Shown here: positions 7,629-18,700 of the stretch, in pieces
Layout: the number at the start of each line of letters is the position of its first letter
How positions within the stretch are numbered: the first letter of the stretch is position 1
NCBI GenBank assembly: GCA_029778945.1
Contig: JAKPBN010000336.1
Coordinates: 1 to 42,131 of the forward strand
Length of the DNA: 42,131 nucleotides
Source of the DNA: Spirochaetota bacterium
GTDB lineage: Bacteria > Spirochaetota > Spirochaetia > Treponematales > Rectinemataceae
Direction of reading: 5' to 3'
Made by a program: the position numbers and the translations under genes
The notes under the pieces: generated by a model
The model's input: the letters and a program-made list of their open reading frames with translations, nothing else
Told to the model about the DNA's origin: nothing
Databases searched by the model: none

Positions 7629-10600
7629 AGCCAGTTGACATCTTCAGTATCCATGAAGGCATTATCCACAGCTATTCGGAGTATGTCCGGAGCTTTGTGG
7701 ATATCCGGGACGAGGGAATAGCCCGGTCCATCTCAGCGGAGCTCGACTCGGGCAAGCTTTGGCCTGATGCCCTTATCCAGTTCAATCCGGCCTATGAGGC
7801 GGGGGACAAGCTGAGTTCCCTAATGGCCTCAGGAGTCCTCCACCCTGAACTGGCCAGCAACGTTTTCTCTGGCTACGACCTTCACCGGCACCAGACCGAG
7901 GCCCTTAGGATAGCCGACCGAGGCGAGGGCTTTGTCGTAACCTCCGGGACAGGCTCGGGCAAGTCCCTGGCCTTCCTGGGCTCCATCATGAATGGGTTGC
8001 TCAAGATGCCCGCGAGGAAACCGGGCATCAAGGCAATCATCGTCTATCCGATGAACGCCTTGATTAACTCCCAGGAAAAATCCCTCAAGGACGATTATGC
8101 GGCCAAGTATAAGAGGATGACGGTCAAGGAATTCCCCATCAGCTTCGCGAAGTACTCGGGCCAGGTCCAGTCGGATTCCCGCATCAACATCCACACGAAC
8201 CCTCCGGACATACTCCTCACCAACTACATGATGCTCGAGCTGCTCCTCACGAGGGGCAGCGACTCGGACCTCAAGCGTTCGGTCTACGAGAACCTCCGGT
8301 GGCTCGCCTTTGACGAGCTCCACACCTACAGGGGAAGACAAGGCGCCGATGTGGCTATGCTTATCAGGCGGATCCGGGCATCCTGCTCCCACGAAGTCCT
8401 TTGCATGGGCACCTCGGCCACTATGATCTCCGAGGGAGATGAGGAGGGCCGGAAGAGGGCCATTGCGTCCTTCGCCACCACTATCTTCGGCCTGCCCTTC
8501 AGGGCCGACCAAGTCATCGAGGAGTCGGTGCGCCCCTCCCTGGGGCTTGGCGTCGACAGCCCAGGCCCGGCAGGCATCGCGGCCCGGCTCGATGACGACT
8601 GGGCCTCCATGGGGGTGGAGGCGTGCAAGGCCCATCCCCTAGGCGCTTGGCTCGAATCCAGCGTGGCCCTGGAGCGGGGGCCCGAGGGGAAGCTTAGGCG
8701 GGGCAGCCCCAGGAGCTTCAAGGCGATAGCGGCCATCCTGGCGGCCTATTGCGGGCTGGGTGAGGAAAAGACAAGGCTGGCCCTCTCCGGCTACCTCACG
8801 GCGGTGGCCAGGGCGAACAACGAGCTTTATGGCGCCAATGGCGGCAAGGCGAGCCTCCTCCTGCCCTACAAGATCCACCAATTCGTCTCTTCCTCGGGGT
8901 CGGTCTTCGGAACCCTCCACCCCTCGGCGGCGAGGATGATCAGCCTCGAGCCAATGCGGGAGTTCGAGAGGGACGGGGAGATCTTTCCTGTCTATGAGCT
9001 TGTCTTCTCCAGGGCGAGCGGGGCCGAGTTCTACTGTGTAGAGCTCGATGACCTTGGCTCCCGTATCCTCCCGAGGGAGTTCGGGTCAAAGAAGCCTCCT
9101 CTGGATGAGGACGAGGCCGAGGCTGTGAATGATGAAACCCCGGAGTCTTGGGGCTACATCCTCCCGGACCTCAAGGCCTGGGACCCCGTCGTAGATATGG
9201 AGTCTCTGCCAGACACCTGGGTAAAGCGCAGGCCGGATGGGGAATGGAAACGGCTTCCCGATGGCCGGCCCATCCTTGAGAAAAACCATGAGCGCTCCAT
9301 CCCGAGTCCCGTCTCATGGAGGGAGGACGGCTCCTTTCGCAGGGACCATAGCCTGGCGAACAAAGGATGGTTCCTGAGCGAGCCCTTGATATTCGATCCC
9401 ACGGCAGGGGTTTTTTACGACTACCGCACAAGCAGCGCGACGATCCTCGGAGGCCTTGGCGTCAAGGGCAGGTCGACCTCGACCTCCATCCTGAGCCTCT
9501 CCATCCTCCAGGCCCTCCAGCGCTATGGCTTTGACTCCGCCGAGCGGAAGCTCCTGTCCTTCACAGACAACCGGCAGGACGCTGCCCTCCAGGCCGGCCA
9601 CTTCAACGACCTGGTCAAGACCGTGCTCATCAGGTCTTCCCTGGCCAAGGCCATTGCCGCCAAGGGGACCCTCGACCATGGGACTATCGGCCAGGCCGTA
9701 TTCGAGGCTCTGGGTCTTCCTGACTCCCAGTTCATGCCTCCGCCCAGGCTTGATGCCGACGGCGTGCCCATAGTTCCTCGCTTTGGAACCGCCAAATTCC
9801 GGGAAGCCTTCCGCTATCTCTTGGAATATATTCTCGTGGAGGACCTGGCCAACAACTGGAGGCTCGTCCTCCCCGACCTCGAGCAATGCGGCCTCCTGTC
9901 CATCGACTACCACGAAGTAGACGAGAAGGCGGGGATGGACGCGGCCTGGTCCGATGTCCCCCTCATCGCCGGGCTGTCACCCGAGGACAGGGCGATCCTC
10001 ATCAGGACTACTCTCAACCTCTTCCGACGTAAATACGCGATAGCCTCGATGGATCTCTTCGAGGCCGGGAGCCTTGTCAGGCGGAAGAAGGAGATAGCCG
10101 AAAAGCTTTCCTCGGCCTGGTGGATCCCCGAGGATGACGCCCTGTGGAAGCCCCGCTGCCTGACGGTCAAGGGCATATTCTCCAAAGAAGCTGGCAAGAC
10201 AGAGAGCTACGGCTACAAGACCGAGTATGGCCGCTACCTCCGGGCCTTCCTCGAGGCCCGGGGCCGCAAGCCGGGCAACGCGACTGAGTACGAGGCCCTA
10301 GTCACGGCCTTCCTCGGGGCCATGGCCGATGCCGAATGGCTTGTGGCCGTCCCTCTCACCAACGTGGGGACCCATCCCCAGGCCCAGGTCACGGGCTGGC
10401 GGATACGGCTCGACGCGATTGTCTGGAAGAAGGCCGACGGTAAGCCCTGCAAGGATCCCCTCGTCCGGTCGGGCTATAAGGCGCAGGAGAAGAAGCCCAA
10501 TGTCTTTTTCCAGGAGCTCTACTCGAGCTTCAGTCCTGGGGACAAGAACATCCTTGGCGCCGAGCATACGGGCCAGGTCAGCTCCGAGGACAGGATCGAG

Positions 10601-12844
10601 CGGGAGGACAGGTTCCGCAGCGGGGAGATATCAGTCCTCTACTGCTCCCCGACCATGGAGCTGGGTGTCGACATCAAGGAATTGACGGTAGTCCACATGC
10701 GGAACGTCCCTCCCGGACCCTCCAACTATGCCCAGCGTTCGGGACGCGCCGGTAGGAGCGGCCAACCGGCCCTCGTCTTCACGAGCTGCGCCCAGCGCTC
10801 CCCCCACGACCGCTTCTATCTCAAGCACCCCCTGGATATGGTCTCCGGACAGGTGCGGGCTCCGAGGCTGGACCTTGACAACGATGAGCTGATACGCACC
10901 CACCTGCATGCCCTCTGTCTGAGCCGCATTGCCATCCCCCGCCTCTCGATGAGCGTAGGCGACGTGGTGGACACGGAGAGCGAGGGCCTTGCCCTCCATG
11001 CGGACGTGGCGGCGGCCCTTGCCCTGGACGAGGAGGCCATCGAGAAGAGCGTCGAGATCTTCGAGAAGGCCCTGGGCGGGATGGCCGTCCAGAGGACAAG
11101 GGTATCGAGGGAATCCCTGAAGGAGAGGCTAAAGGAGCTCGGACCGGCCTTTGACCAGGCGTTCAAGCGCTGGCGGATGCTCTACCGGGACGCGACTATC
11201 CAGCTCACCGAGGCCCAGGCAGAGATAGCCCGGGCCCACAGGGACCCCCGCTCCACCCAGTACAAGGAAGCCCGTAGGCGGGAGGCCTTGGCATCCTCGG
11301 CCCTGTCCCAGCTCATGAACAATCCCCGCTCCTCGAGGACGGGCTCCTCCTCCATGGCGATAGGGGAATTCTACCCCTGGCGCTACCTTGCGGCCGAGGG
11401 CTTCCTGCCGGGCTACAACTTCACCCGCCTGCCCATCAGGCTGGCCCTCGAGCACGGCGACTCCATCGAGTATGTCGACCGGCCCCGGTCCCTGGCTCTC
11501 ACCGAGTTCGGGCCCGAGAACATCGTCTACCATAATGGCCAGCATTACCGGGTGGAGAGCCTCTTTTTGGCCAGTGGCGTGTTCGAGCTCCACCGGGGGC
11601 TGGCGACGAAGAACTCGGGCTACTTCCTCCTCGACCGCGAGGCCGAGACGACCAACAATGATCCCTTCACCGGAGTACCCATCGACCAGGGGAGCTCCAA
11701 GATCGAATATGGGGCCCTCGTGGAGATGGCAGAAAGCAAGGGAATGCCCAAGGAGCGGATTTCCTGCGACGAGGAGGAGAGGTCCCAGGAGGGCTATGTC
11801 ACCCAGACCTGGTTCAGCTATCCCCAGGGCACCGAGTCCCTCCTCGAGCAGCGCCTGGCCACAGAGGGAGGGGATCCACTCTTGAGGATGCGCTACCTCC
11901 CGGCATGCACCATCGTGACGGTAAACGAGTCCTGGAAGCTAGGAGATCAGGAGGGCTTCTGGATAGACACGAGGACGGGCTTCTGGAAGCGCAAACAGCC
12001 CCAGGCCAAGCCGGGGGACACGAGCTTCGACCCAGGCGTCTACAAGAAGGTCAGGACCTATACGACCGAGACGGCCGACGCTGTCTATCTTGAGCCCCTC
12101 CACGCCCTGGGCCTCGACCGGGAAGGCCGGATAAGCCTCCAGCACGCCCTGTTGCGGGCCCTGGCCGAGCGCTACCAGGCCGAGGAGTCAGAGCTTGGCG
12201 CCGTCCTCATAGGCGATCAAGACGAGCCCAATATCCTCCTCTATGAGAACGCGGAAGGGAGCCTCGGGGTCCTCTCCCAGCTCGTGGCCGACCCCGAGGC
12301 CCTCTCAGGCCTGGCCGCGGCTGCCTGGAAGATTTGCCGTCTAGACGATGCCGACTATCGCATCAAGGCGAGCTACGACGACCTTCTCACCTATTACAAC
12401 CAGAGAGACCATGCCTCCATCAGCCGCCTGAGCATAAAGCCGGCTCTCGAGCTCCTCAAGGCGCTTAAGGGCGAGGTGAGGAGGCCCGGGGCGACCGAGG
12501 GCTACGATGAGCGCTATACCCTCCTTCTAGGCCAAATAGACCAGAGCGCCCCGACAGAGCGGAAGTTCCTCGACACCCTCCACAGGCTGGGCCTGCGCCT
12601 CCCCGACGAATGCCAGCCGCAGATTTCCGATGTCTACGTGAGGCCGGATTTCCGCTATGACGAAAGGGTGGCGGTCTTCTGCGACGGCAGCCACCACGAC
12701 GCGGCCTGGGCGGCTGAGAGGGACCTGGCCAAGAGGGACGCCCTGAGGGAGAGAGGCTGGGAAGTCCTCGTCTGGCGCTATGACGAGAATCTCGAGGCCT
12801 GGCTCCAGAGAAGGCCGGACATCTTCAGGAAGGTCAAGGCATGA
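7625..12844 (+). CDS. Giant DEAD/DEAH helicase of the DUF1998 type (DrmA/DrmB- or DruE-like) with C-terminal nuclease-like domain
   Basis: 1739 residues from the ATG at 7625, chosen for its ATGA overlap with the helicase gene before it. The SF2 motor is clear: VVTSGTGSGKS (~107), DELH in LAFDELHTYRGRQGADVA (~229), MGTSATM, then, after a very long insert, the second RecA domain with CSPTMELGVDIKEL and motif VI QRSGRAGRSG (~1036). The region from ~1235 (FYPWRYLAAEGFLPGYNFTRLP) to ~1580 matches the layout of DUF1998-linked helicases. In class 1 DISARM these parts are two proteins, DrmA and DrmB, so this may be a fusion; Druantia DruE is the alternative relative. The last ~85 residues look like a Vsr/DUF559-type endonuclease fold (DVYVRPDFRYDERVAVFCDG, then ERGWEVLVWRYDEN). 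It likely unwinds or translocates on invading DNA and may cut it. Confidence 0.82.
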   Translation: MKPVDIFSIHEGIIHSYSEYVRSFVDIRDEGIARSISAELDSGKLWPDALIQFNPAYEAGDKLSSLMASGVLHPELASNVFSGYDLHRHQTEALRIADRGEGFVVTSGTGSGKSLAFLGSIMNGLLKMPARKPGIKAIIVYPMNALINSQEKSLKDDYAAKYKRMTVKEFPISFAKYSGQVQSDSRINIHTNPPDILLTNYMMLELLLTRGSDSDLKRSVYENLRWLAFDELHTYRGRQGADVAMLIRRIRASCSHEVLCMGTSATMISEGDEEGRKRAIASFATTIFGLPFRADQVIEESVRPSLGLGVDSPGPAGIAARLDDDWASMGVEACKAHPLGAWLESSVALERGPEGKLRRGSPRSFKAIAAILAAYCGLGEEKTRLALSGYLTAVARANNELYGANGGKASLLLPYKIHQFVSSSGSVFGTLHPSAARMISLEPMREFERDGEIFPVYELVFSRASGAEFYCVELDDLGSRILPREFGSKKPPLDEDEAEAVNDETPESWGYILPDLKAWDPVVDMESLPDTWVKRRPDGEWKRLPDGRPILEKNHERSIPSPVSWREDGSFRRDHSLANKGWFLSEPLIFDPTAGVFYDYRTSSATILGGLGVKGRSTSTSILSLSILQALQRYGFDSAERKLLSFTDNRQDAALQAGHFNDLVKTVLIRSSLAKAIAAKGTLDHGTIGQAVFEALGLPDSQFMPPPRLDADGVPIVPRFGTAKFREAFRYLLEYILVEDLANNWRLVLPDLEQCGLLSIDYHEVDEKAGMDAAWSDVPLIAGLSPEDRAILIRTTLNLFRRKYAIASMDLFEAGSLVRRKKEIAEKLSSAWWIPEDDALWKPRCLTVKGIFSKEAGKTESYGYKTEYGRYLRAFLEARGRKPGNATEYEALVTAFLGAMADAEWLVAVPLTNVGTHPQAQVTGWRIRLDAIVWKKADGKPCKDPLVRSGYKAQEKKPNVFFQELYSSFSPGDKNILGAEHTGQVSSEDRIEREDRFRSGEISVLYCSPTMELGVDIKELTVVHMRNVPPGPSNYAQRSGRAGRSGQPALVFTSCAQRSPHDRFYLKHPLDMVSGQVRAPRLDLDNDELIRTHLHALCLSRIAIPRLSMSVGDVVDTESEGLALHADVAAALALDEEAIEKSVEIFEKALGGMAVQRTRVSRESLKERLKELGPAFDQAFKRWRMLYRDATIQLTEAQAEIARAHRDPRSTQYKEARRREALASSALSQLMNNPRSSRTGSSSMAIGEFYPWRYLAAEGFLPGYNFTRLPIRLALEHGDSIEYVDRPRSLALTEFGPENIVYHNGQHYRVESLFLASGVFELHRGLATKNSGYFLLDREAETTNNDPFTGVPIDQGSSKIEYGALVEMAESKGMPKERISCDEEERSQEGYVTQTWFSYPQGTESLLEQRLATEGGDPLLRMRYLPACTIVTVNESWKLGDQEGFWIDTRTGFWKRKQPQAKPGDTSFDPGVYKKVRTYTTETADAVYLEPLHALGLDREGRISLQHALLRALAERYQAEESELGAVLIGDQDEPNILLYENAEGSLGVLSQLVADPEALSGLAAAAWKICRLDDADYRIKASYDDLLTYYNQRDHASISRLSIKPALELLKALKGEVRRPGATEGYDERYTLLLGQIDQSAPTERKFLDTLHRLGLRLPDECQPQISDVYVRPDFRYDERVAVFCDGSHHDAAWAAERDLAKRDALRERGWEVLVWRYDENLEAWLQRRPDIFRKVKA

Positions 12845-15774
12845 GCAGCATAGAGACAAGGGTTTACAAGCCCGGCAGCCTCGTCAGGGCCCGGGGACGC
12901 ACCTGGGTCATCCAGCCTGAATCCAATGAGGAGCTCCTCGTGATACGGCCCCTCGGCGGAAGACCCGAGGAGACTGCGGCCATCTACCTGCCCCTGGGCT
13001 TTGACTCGGGCCTCGAGGGCACGGACTTTCCCTTGCCGGGACCGGAGGACCTGGGCAACCTGGCCCATGGGCGCATCCTCTTTGACGCGGCCAGGCTCTC
13101 CCTGCGCGAGACCTGCGGCCCCTTCCGCTGCTTCGGCAAGCTTGCCTTCAGGCCCCGGGCCTACCAGCTCGTGCCCCTTGTCATGGCCCTGAGGCAGGAC
13201 GACCCCATACGCCTCCTCATAGCAGACGATGTGGGCATAGGCAAGACCATAGAGGCCCTCCTGATCGTGAAGGAGCTCCTCGAGCGCGGGGAGGTGAAGC
13301 GCTTTGTCATCCTCTGCCCTCCTCACCTCTGCGAGCAGTGGCAGGAGGAACTCTCGGACAAGTTCGGTATCGATGCGGTGATCATCCGCTCGAGCAGTTT
13401 CCGCTCCCTGGACTCCAAGGTTCCGGACAACCGGAGCGTCTTTGAGTACTACCCCTGGCAGATCGTCTCCGTGGACTTCATCAAGGGGGAGAAGTGGCGG
13501 CGGGTCTTCGCGGCCCACTGCCCCGAGCTCATCATCCTCGACGAGGCCCACACCTGCACCAGGCCCGCGGGGGCCCACGAGTCCCAGCAGCTTCGTTATG
13601 CCCTCGTGTCCTCCCTCGTGAAGGACTCGGAGCGCCACCTGGTCATGCTCACGGCCACCCCCCACTCGGGCAAGGACGCCGAGTTTTCCTCCCTCCTGGG
13701 CCTCCTCAAACCCGAGTACGAAACCTGGGACTTGAGCGAGATCGGCGAGAAGGAGAGGAAGGACCTGGCCTCGCGCTTTGTCCAGCGCCGGCGGGGGAAC
13801 ATCGAGCGCTGGATGGGGGAGGACACTCCCTTCCCTAAGCGCCCGGCGACAAGCGAGGTGCCCTACAGCCTCTCCCCGGGCTACCGTTCGGTCTTCGAAG
13901 ATGTCCTCTCCTTTGCCCAGGAGCTCACGAGCCAGAAGGGCATGGACTCAAGGAAGCAGCGCCTCCGCTACTGGACAGCCCTGGCCCTCCTCCGGGGCGT
14001 CATGTCGAGCCCGGACTCCGGCATAGAGATGCTCTGGCGCCGCCTGGAGGGCGCGGTCTCCCTGGAATCCGAGTCAGGGGACGGGGCCGATGCGGAGTAC
14101 GGCGAGATCGAGAATCCCGTCTACCAGGCCGAGGACGAGGCGGGCAACGACTGGACCCAGGGCAGCCTCATCGATGATGCCAGGCTCGAGAAGAGCGAGT
14201 CCGCCACGCTCAAGGCTATCATCGCCAAGATGGATACCTTGAGCGAGCGCGAAGAGGACAACAAGGCCCTGGCCGCCGCGGGGGTCGTCAGGCAGTGGCT
14301 GGCCGCAGGCTTCCAGCCCGTGGTCTTCTGCCGCTTTATCGCCACGGCCGACTACCTGGCCAAAAAGCTTCAAGCCATTTTGGGTCCTGGGGTCTATGTC
14401 CAGTCCGTGACGAGCGAGTATCCCGACGACGAGCGGCGGCGGCGGGTCGACGAGTCCAAGGGCTACGACAAGCGGGTCCTCGTGGCCACGGACTGCCTTT
14501 CCGAGGGCATCAACCTCCAGGAGCTTTTTACAGCCGTCCTCCACTATGACCTGCCCTGGAACCCGAATCGCCTTGAGCAGCGGGAAGGCCGGGTGGACCG
14601 TTTTGGCCAGCCTGAGCCCGAGGTTCGCACGGCCCTCCTCTGGGGCGAGGACAATCCCATCGACTCCGTGGTCCTGAGGGTCCTCCTCCGCAAGGTCGCG
14701 GCGATCCGGGACACCCTGGGCATATCCATACCCTTCCCCGAGGACTCCCGCCCCCTCTTGGACGCTATCTTTGGGGAGGTGATGTCCGAGGCGGAGAAGA
14801 TCCGGAATCGCAAGGAGAAGAGGCAGCTCGACCTCCTCTGGGACGCCAACGACCTCATCCGGGAGCAGGAGGCCGCCGTCAAGGAAGCCCTGGAGAAGGC
14901 CAAGCGCAAGGCCGAGGCCATCCACTCGATCTTTGCCCACGAGACTATCCGGGCCGAAGACCTCGAGGAGGACCTGAAGTCGGCCGACGCCGCGGCGGGC
15001 TCGCCCACTGATGTGGAAGACTTTGTGGTGGAGACTGTGAGGCTCCTCCACGGAGCTTCTATGGAAAAGACCGGCAAAGCCTGGCGCCTCGACTCAGGCA
15101 ACGTCCCCGACGCCATGCGCCGGGCCTTTGTGCCCTCCATGGGGGGCAAGCCCCTCCCCCAGAAGGGCCGGGGCGCCGCCGCGACTGCCGCTCCGGAGAA
15201 GCTCCTCGTGGGCTTCCATTCCCCCGTGCCGGCCAAGCACCGCTACCTCGGACGGATCCATCCCTTTGTCTCGGCCCTCTGCGAGGACGTCCTCGCCCGC
15301 TCCCTCGACGGGAAAGGCGAATCCCGGGTGAGCCGGGCCGCTGTCGTGGCCACCGTAGAGGTGGAGAAGAGGACCGTCGTCCTCCTTGTGCGGGCCAGGA
15401 ACCTCATCCACGAGAGGATCGAGGGCAGGCAGATAGTGGCCGAGGAGCTCCTCCTCTGGGGCTGGAGGGGCCTCGCCAAGAACGGCGAGATCCTCAAAGG
15501 CTCCGAGGCCGAGGCCCTCGTGCGCGGCTCGGTGCCCGCGAGGAACCTGAGCCCAGAATCCTGCCGCCATTACCTGGAAGAGGTCCTGGGCGAGCTAGCT
15601 CCCCTGCGCCCTGTCCTCGACGAGCTGGCCTTGGAGAGGGCCAAGGTCCTCGTCAGGCAACACGAGCGCTACAAGAGCCTAACCGGGACCAAGGGGCGCT
15701 TCGAGGCCGTCGAGCCGGCCCTGCCGCCGGATATCGTCGGAATCTATGTCTTTATCCCTGGAGGGCTCTCATGA
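12841..15774 (+). CDS. drmD: DrmD-like SNF2-family helicase
   Basis: 977 residues, starting at an ATGA overlap with the previous gene. Motifs in order: FRPRAYQLVPL (Q-like), Walker A IADDVGIGKTIEALL (~129), CPPHLCEQWQEEL, Walker B DEAH in IILDEAHTC (~233), LTATPHSGKD, and the second motor domain with VATDCLSEGINLQ (~547) and LPWNPNRLEQREGRVDRFGQ (~570). This arrangement, with an N-terminal beta-rich region and a long coiled C-terminal part, matches the SNF2-like DrmD of class 1 DISARM and related helicase/methylase islands. SNF2-type motors translocate on double-stranded DNA without necessarily opening it. The next gene, the methyltransferase, overlaps it by four bases, the same drmD-methylase pairing known from class 1 DISARM. 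Confidence 0.85.
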   Translation: MSSIETRVYKPGSLVRARGRTWVIQPESNEELLVIRPLGGRPEETAAIYLPLGFDSGLEGTDFPLPGPEDLGNLAHGRILFDAARLSLRETCGPFRCFGKLAFRPRAYQLVPLVMALRQDDPIRLLIADDVGIGKTIEALLIVKELLERGEVKRFVILCPPHLCEQWQEELSDKFGIDAVIIRSSSFRSLDSKVPDNRSVFEYYPWQIVSVDFIKGEKWRRVFAAHCPELIILDEAHTCTRPAGAHESQQLRYALVSSLVKDSERHLVMLTATPHSGKDAEFSSLLGLLKPEYETWDLSEIGEKERKDLASRFVQRRRGNIERWMGEDTPFPKRPATSEVPYSLSPGYRSVFEDVLSFAQELTSQKGMDSRKQRLRYWTALALLRGVMSSPDSGIEMLWRRLEGAVSLESESGDGADAEYGEIENPVYQAEDEAGNDWTQGSLIDDARLEKSESATLKAIIAKMDTLSEREEDNKALAAAGVVRQWLAAGFQPVVFCRFIATADYLAKKLQAILGPGVYVQSVTSEYPDDERRRRVDESKGYDKRVLVATDCLSEGINLQELFTAVLHYDLPWNPNRLEQREGRVDRFGQPEPEVRTALLWGEDNPIDSVVLRVLLRKVAAIRDTLGISIPFPEDSRPLLDAIFGEVMSEAEKIRNRKEKRQLDLLWDANDLIREQEAAVKEALEKAKRKAEAIHSIFAHETIRAEDLEEDLKSADAAAGSPTDVEDFVVETVRLLHGASMEKTGKAWRLDSGNVPDAMRRAFVPSMGGKPLPQKGRGAAATAAPEKLLVGFHSPVPAKHRYLGRIHPFVSALCEDVLARSLDGKGESRVSRAAVVATVEVEKRTVVLLVRARNLIHERIEGRQIVAEELLLWGWRGLAKNGEILKGSEAEALVRGSVPARNLSPESCRHYLEEVLGELAPLRPVLDELALERAKVLVRQHERYKSLTGTKGRFEAVEPALPPDIVGIYVFIPGGLS

Positions 15775-18700
15775 GCTTCTCATCCATCCGTGTCGAGGGC
15801 AGCCTCTTCTCCCCCGAGCTCATAGCATCCCTAGGCGACGAGACCCGGGGCCAGTCGGCCAAGGACTTCGAGCTCCCGGCCAAGCGGAGGGTCAGGGACG
15901 AGATCCTCGAGGCCTGGGGGGACCTGTCCGAGCAGTGGAAGCTCTTCCGGCGTAAGCGGGAGCGCCTCGACCCGGACGAGAGCGGCACCACGGAGACCAG
16001 GCGCTTCTGGATGGAGCCCTTTTTCGCGACCCTGGGCTATGAGCTGGAGCTGCGCAAGGCCGGCGAAAGCCTGGGGGGCCGGAACTATCCCATAAGCCAC
16101 CGAGCGGGCAACCGGGCAGACCTGCCCATCCACATCATAGGCTTTGGGCCCAGCCTGGCCGACCGGGCTTCCACCATGGACCGCAAGCCCAGCCGGGGAG
16201 GCCTCTCGCCCCACGCCCTCGTCCAGGAATACATCAACCTCTCGGGCAACCGCCTCTACGGCCTTGCGACCAACGGCATCCAGCTGCGCCTCATACGGGA
16301 CTGCGGGCGCATGTCCCGGCTCTCCTATGTGGAGTTCGACCTGGAGCGCATGTTCGAGGAGGAGCTCTACTCCGAGTTCGCGCTTCTCTACCGTTTCTTG
16401 CACGTTACGCGATTCTCCAAGGATAGCGAGGACCCGGCGGCTGGCATCATCGAGTCCTACCATGAGTCCAGCGAGGCCGAGGGGGGGCGGATCCGGGATG
16501 GCCTCTCCAAGGCCGTGGAGGACGGGATTGTCCGCCTGGGCCAGGGTTTCCTGTCCCACCGGGACAATGAAAGCCTGCGGGCGGCCATAAGTTCGGGCTC
16601 CCTAGACGCGGCGGGCTATTACCACGAGGTGCTCTTGCTCGTGTACCGCATCCTCTTCCTCCTCGTGGTGGAGGAGCGCGGGCTTGTCTTTCCGCCCGAG
16701 GCCGAGGCGGCCAAGCGGGACATCTACGCGCGCTTCTATTCCCTCTCCCGCCTGCGCAGGCTTTCGGAGCTGGTCCTCGGGGACCAAGAGCGCCATGATG
16801 ACTGGTACAGGCTTCTTTCTGAGATTTTTGCCCTCTTTGACGAGAAGGGATCCGGGGCCGCCCTGGGCATAGCGCCTCTGGGGGGAAGGCTTTTCTCGTC
16901 CTCGGCCCTGCCCTGGCTCTCGAGATTGTCCTTGGACAACAAGTCCCTCAAGGACGCGTTGGCTGGCCTCGATTCCTTCTGGGACGAGGAGCGCCACGCC
17001 CGGGTACACGTCAACTACGGGAGCCTCAACGTCGAGGAGTTCGGTTCGGTCTACGAGGGCCTCCTCGAGTTGGAGCCCGAGATAGTCACCACCACCCGAG
17101 GCCCGGAATTCCGCTTCTCTGCGGGCTCAGGGCGAGGGGACACGGGCTCCCACTATACCCCCGAGGAGCTGGTCCAGAAACTCGTCAAGGCCGGGGTCGA
17201 TCCTGCGATAGCCGACGCCCTGGAAGAAGCCAGAAAGAAGGCTCCCTCGGGCCCCGCCTACCAGAAGGCGGCTGAGGCTGGCCTTCTCGGCTTGCGCATC
17301 CTCGACTCAGCCTGCGGCTCGGGCCACATGCTCCTGGGGGCAGCCCGGCGCATAGGCGTGGAGCTGGCCCGGGTGCGCACAGGCGAGGACGAGCCCAGCC
17401 CCACAGCCATCCGCGCAGCAACGAGGGATGCCCTGGCCCACTGCGTCTACGGGGTGGACCGCAACCTCCTGGCGGTGGAGCTCTGCAAGGTGGCCCTCTG
17501 GCTCGAGGGCCACGAACCCGGGAAGCCTCTCTCCTTTTTGGACCACCGGATCCGCTGCGGGGACAGCCTTGCGGGCCTGGCTAGGGTGGAGGAGCTCGAG
17601 GCGGGCATCCCTGACGAGGCTTTCGCCGCCAAGGGGAAGGATGACAAGAAGGTATGCACAGGCCTCAAGAAGCGCAACGCCAAGGAGAGGGACGAAGCCA
17701 AGATACGCCAAGGCCTCCTCGACTTTGGGGCCAGCCAGGTGGAGGGTTATTTCAAGGCCGCAGGGGCAGCCTTTACCAAGATGGAAGCCCTGGGAAATGA
17801 CAGCGAGGTCGAGGCCGAGAGGAAGGCCGCGGCCTTCGAGGCCTTCCAGGCCAACGGCGAGCGGACTAGACTGGAGGCCCTGGCCAACATCGCGACCAGT
17901 CCCTGGTTTACGACCTGGAATGAAGAGAGCAAAGGCCTTGCCATTACTCAGCTGGCTTATGCGAGCGCTCTTAAGGGCGAGGTGGACCCGCGCCGCCTTC
18001 CCGGGGCTAGTCATGCCGCATCCCTCGCCAAGGCCAAGGCCTTTTTCCACTGGTTTCTCGAGTTCCCTGCAGTGTTCGAGGGCCCCGATGGGGGCTTCGA
18101 TGTGATCATAGGGAATCCGCCTTTCTTGGGTGGGCAGAAGCTTTCAGGGACTCTAGGCATCGATTATTTGCATTACCTTACTTCGAATCATCCCCCAGCG
18201 GGTGCCATGGATCTTGTGGGTTTTTTCTTTCGAAGAAATTTCAACCTATTACGGCAACAAGGGTGTATGGTTCTAATTGCTACAAAAACAATAGCTGAGG
18301 GTGTTACGCGTGAAGGCTGCCTTGATGTGCTTACGAAAGAAGGAATTATTTACTGGGCGTACAAGTCCATTCCTTGGCCAGGATCTGCTGCTGTAAGTGT
18401 GAGCCTCGTAGCAATACGGAAAACACAAAATGCCCAATTATTTATTCTAAATGGCAAAGAGACGGCGCGGATTAGCCCTTACCTTGACGATTCTATGATT
18501 GTTGGCAACCCCCAAGTGTTAGCTCAGAATGTAGGGAAAAGCTACGAAGGCTCCAAAGTTTATGGATCTGGATTCGTTTTAGATCCAGCAATAGCCGATG
18601 CATTAATTCAAAAAAACAAACGTAATAAAGATGTTCTTTTTCCATACCTTAATGGAGACGACTTGAATTCTCGACCCGATGGCAGCCCAAGCCGTTGGGT

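Noticed and set aside
14074-15051. Long antisense frames inside the large helicase genes (also 12778-13665 and 7829-8635)
   Set aside because: GC-rich third codon positions in the real genes remove antisense stops; the translations are low-complexity Gly/Leu/Arg sequence without domains.
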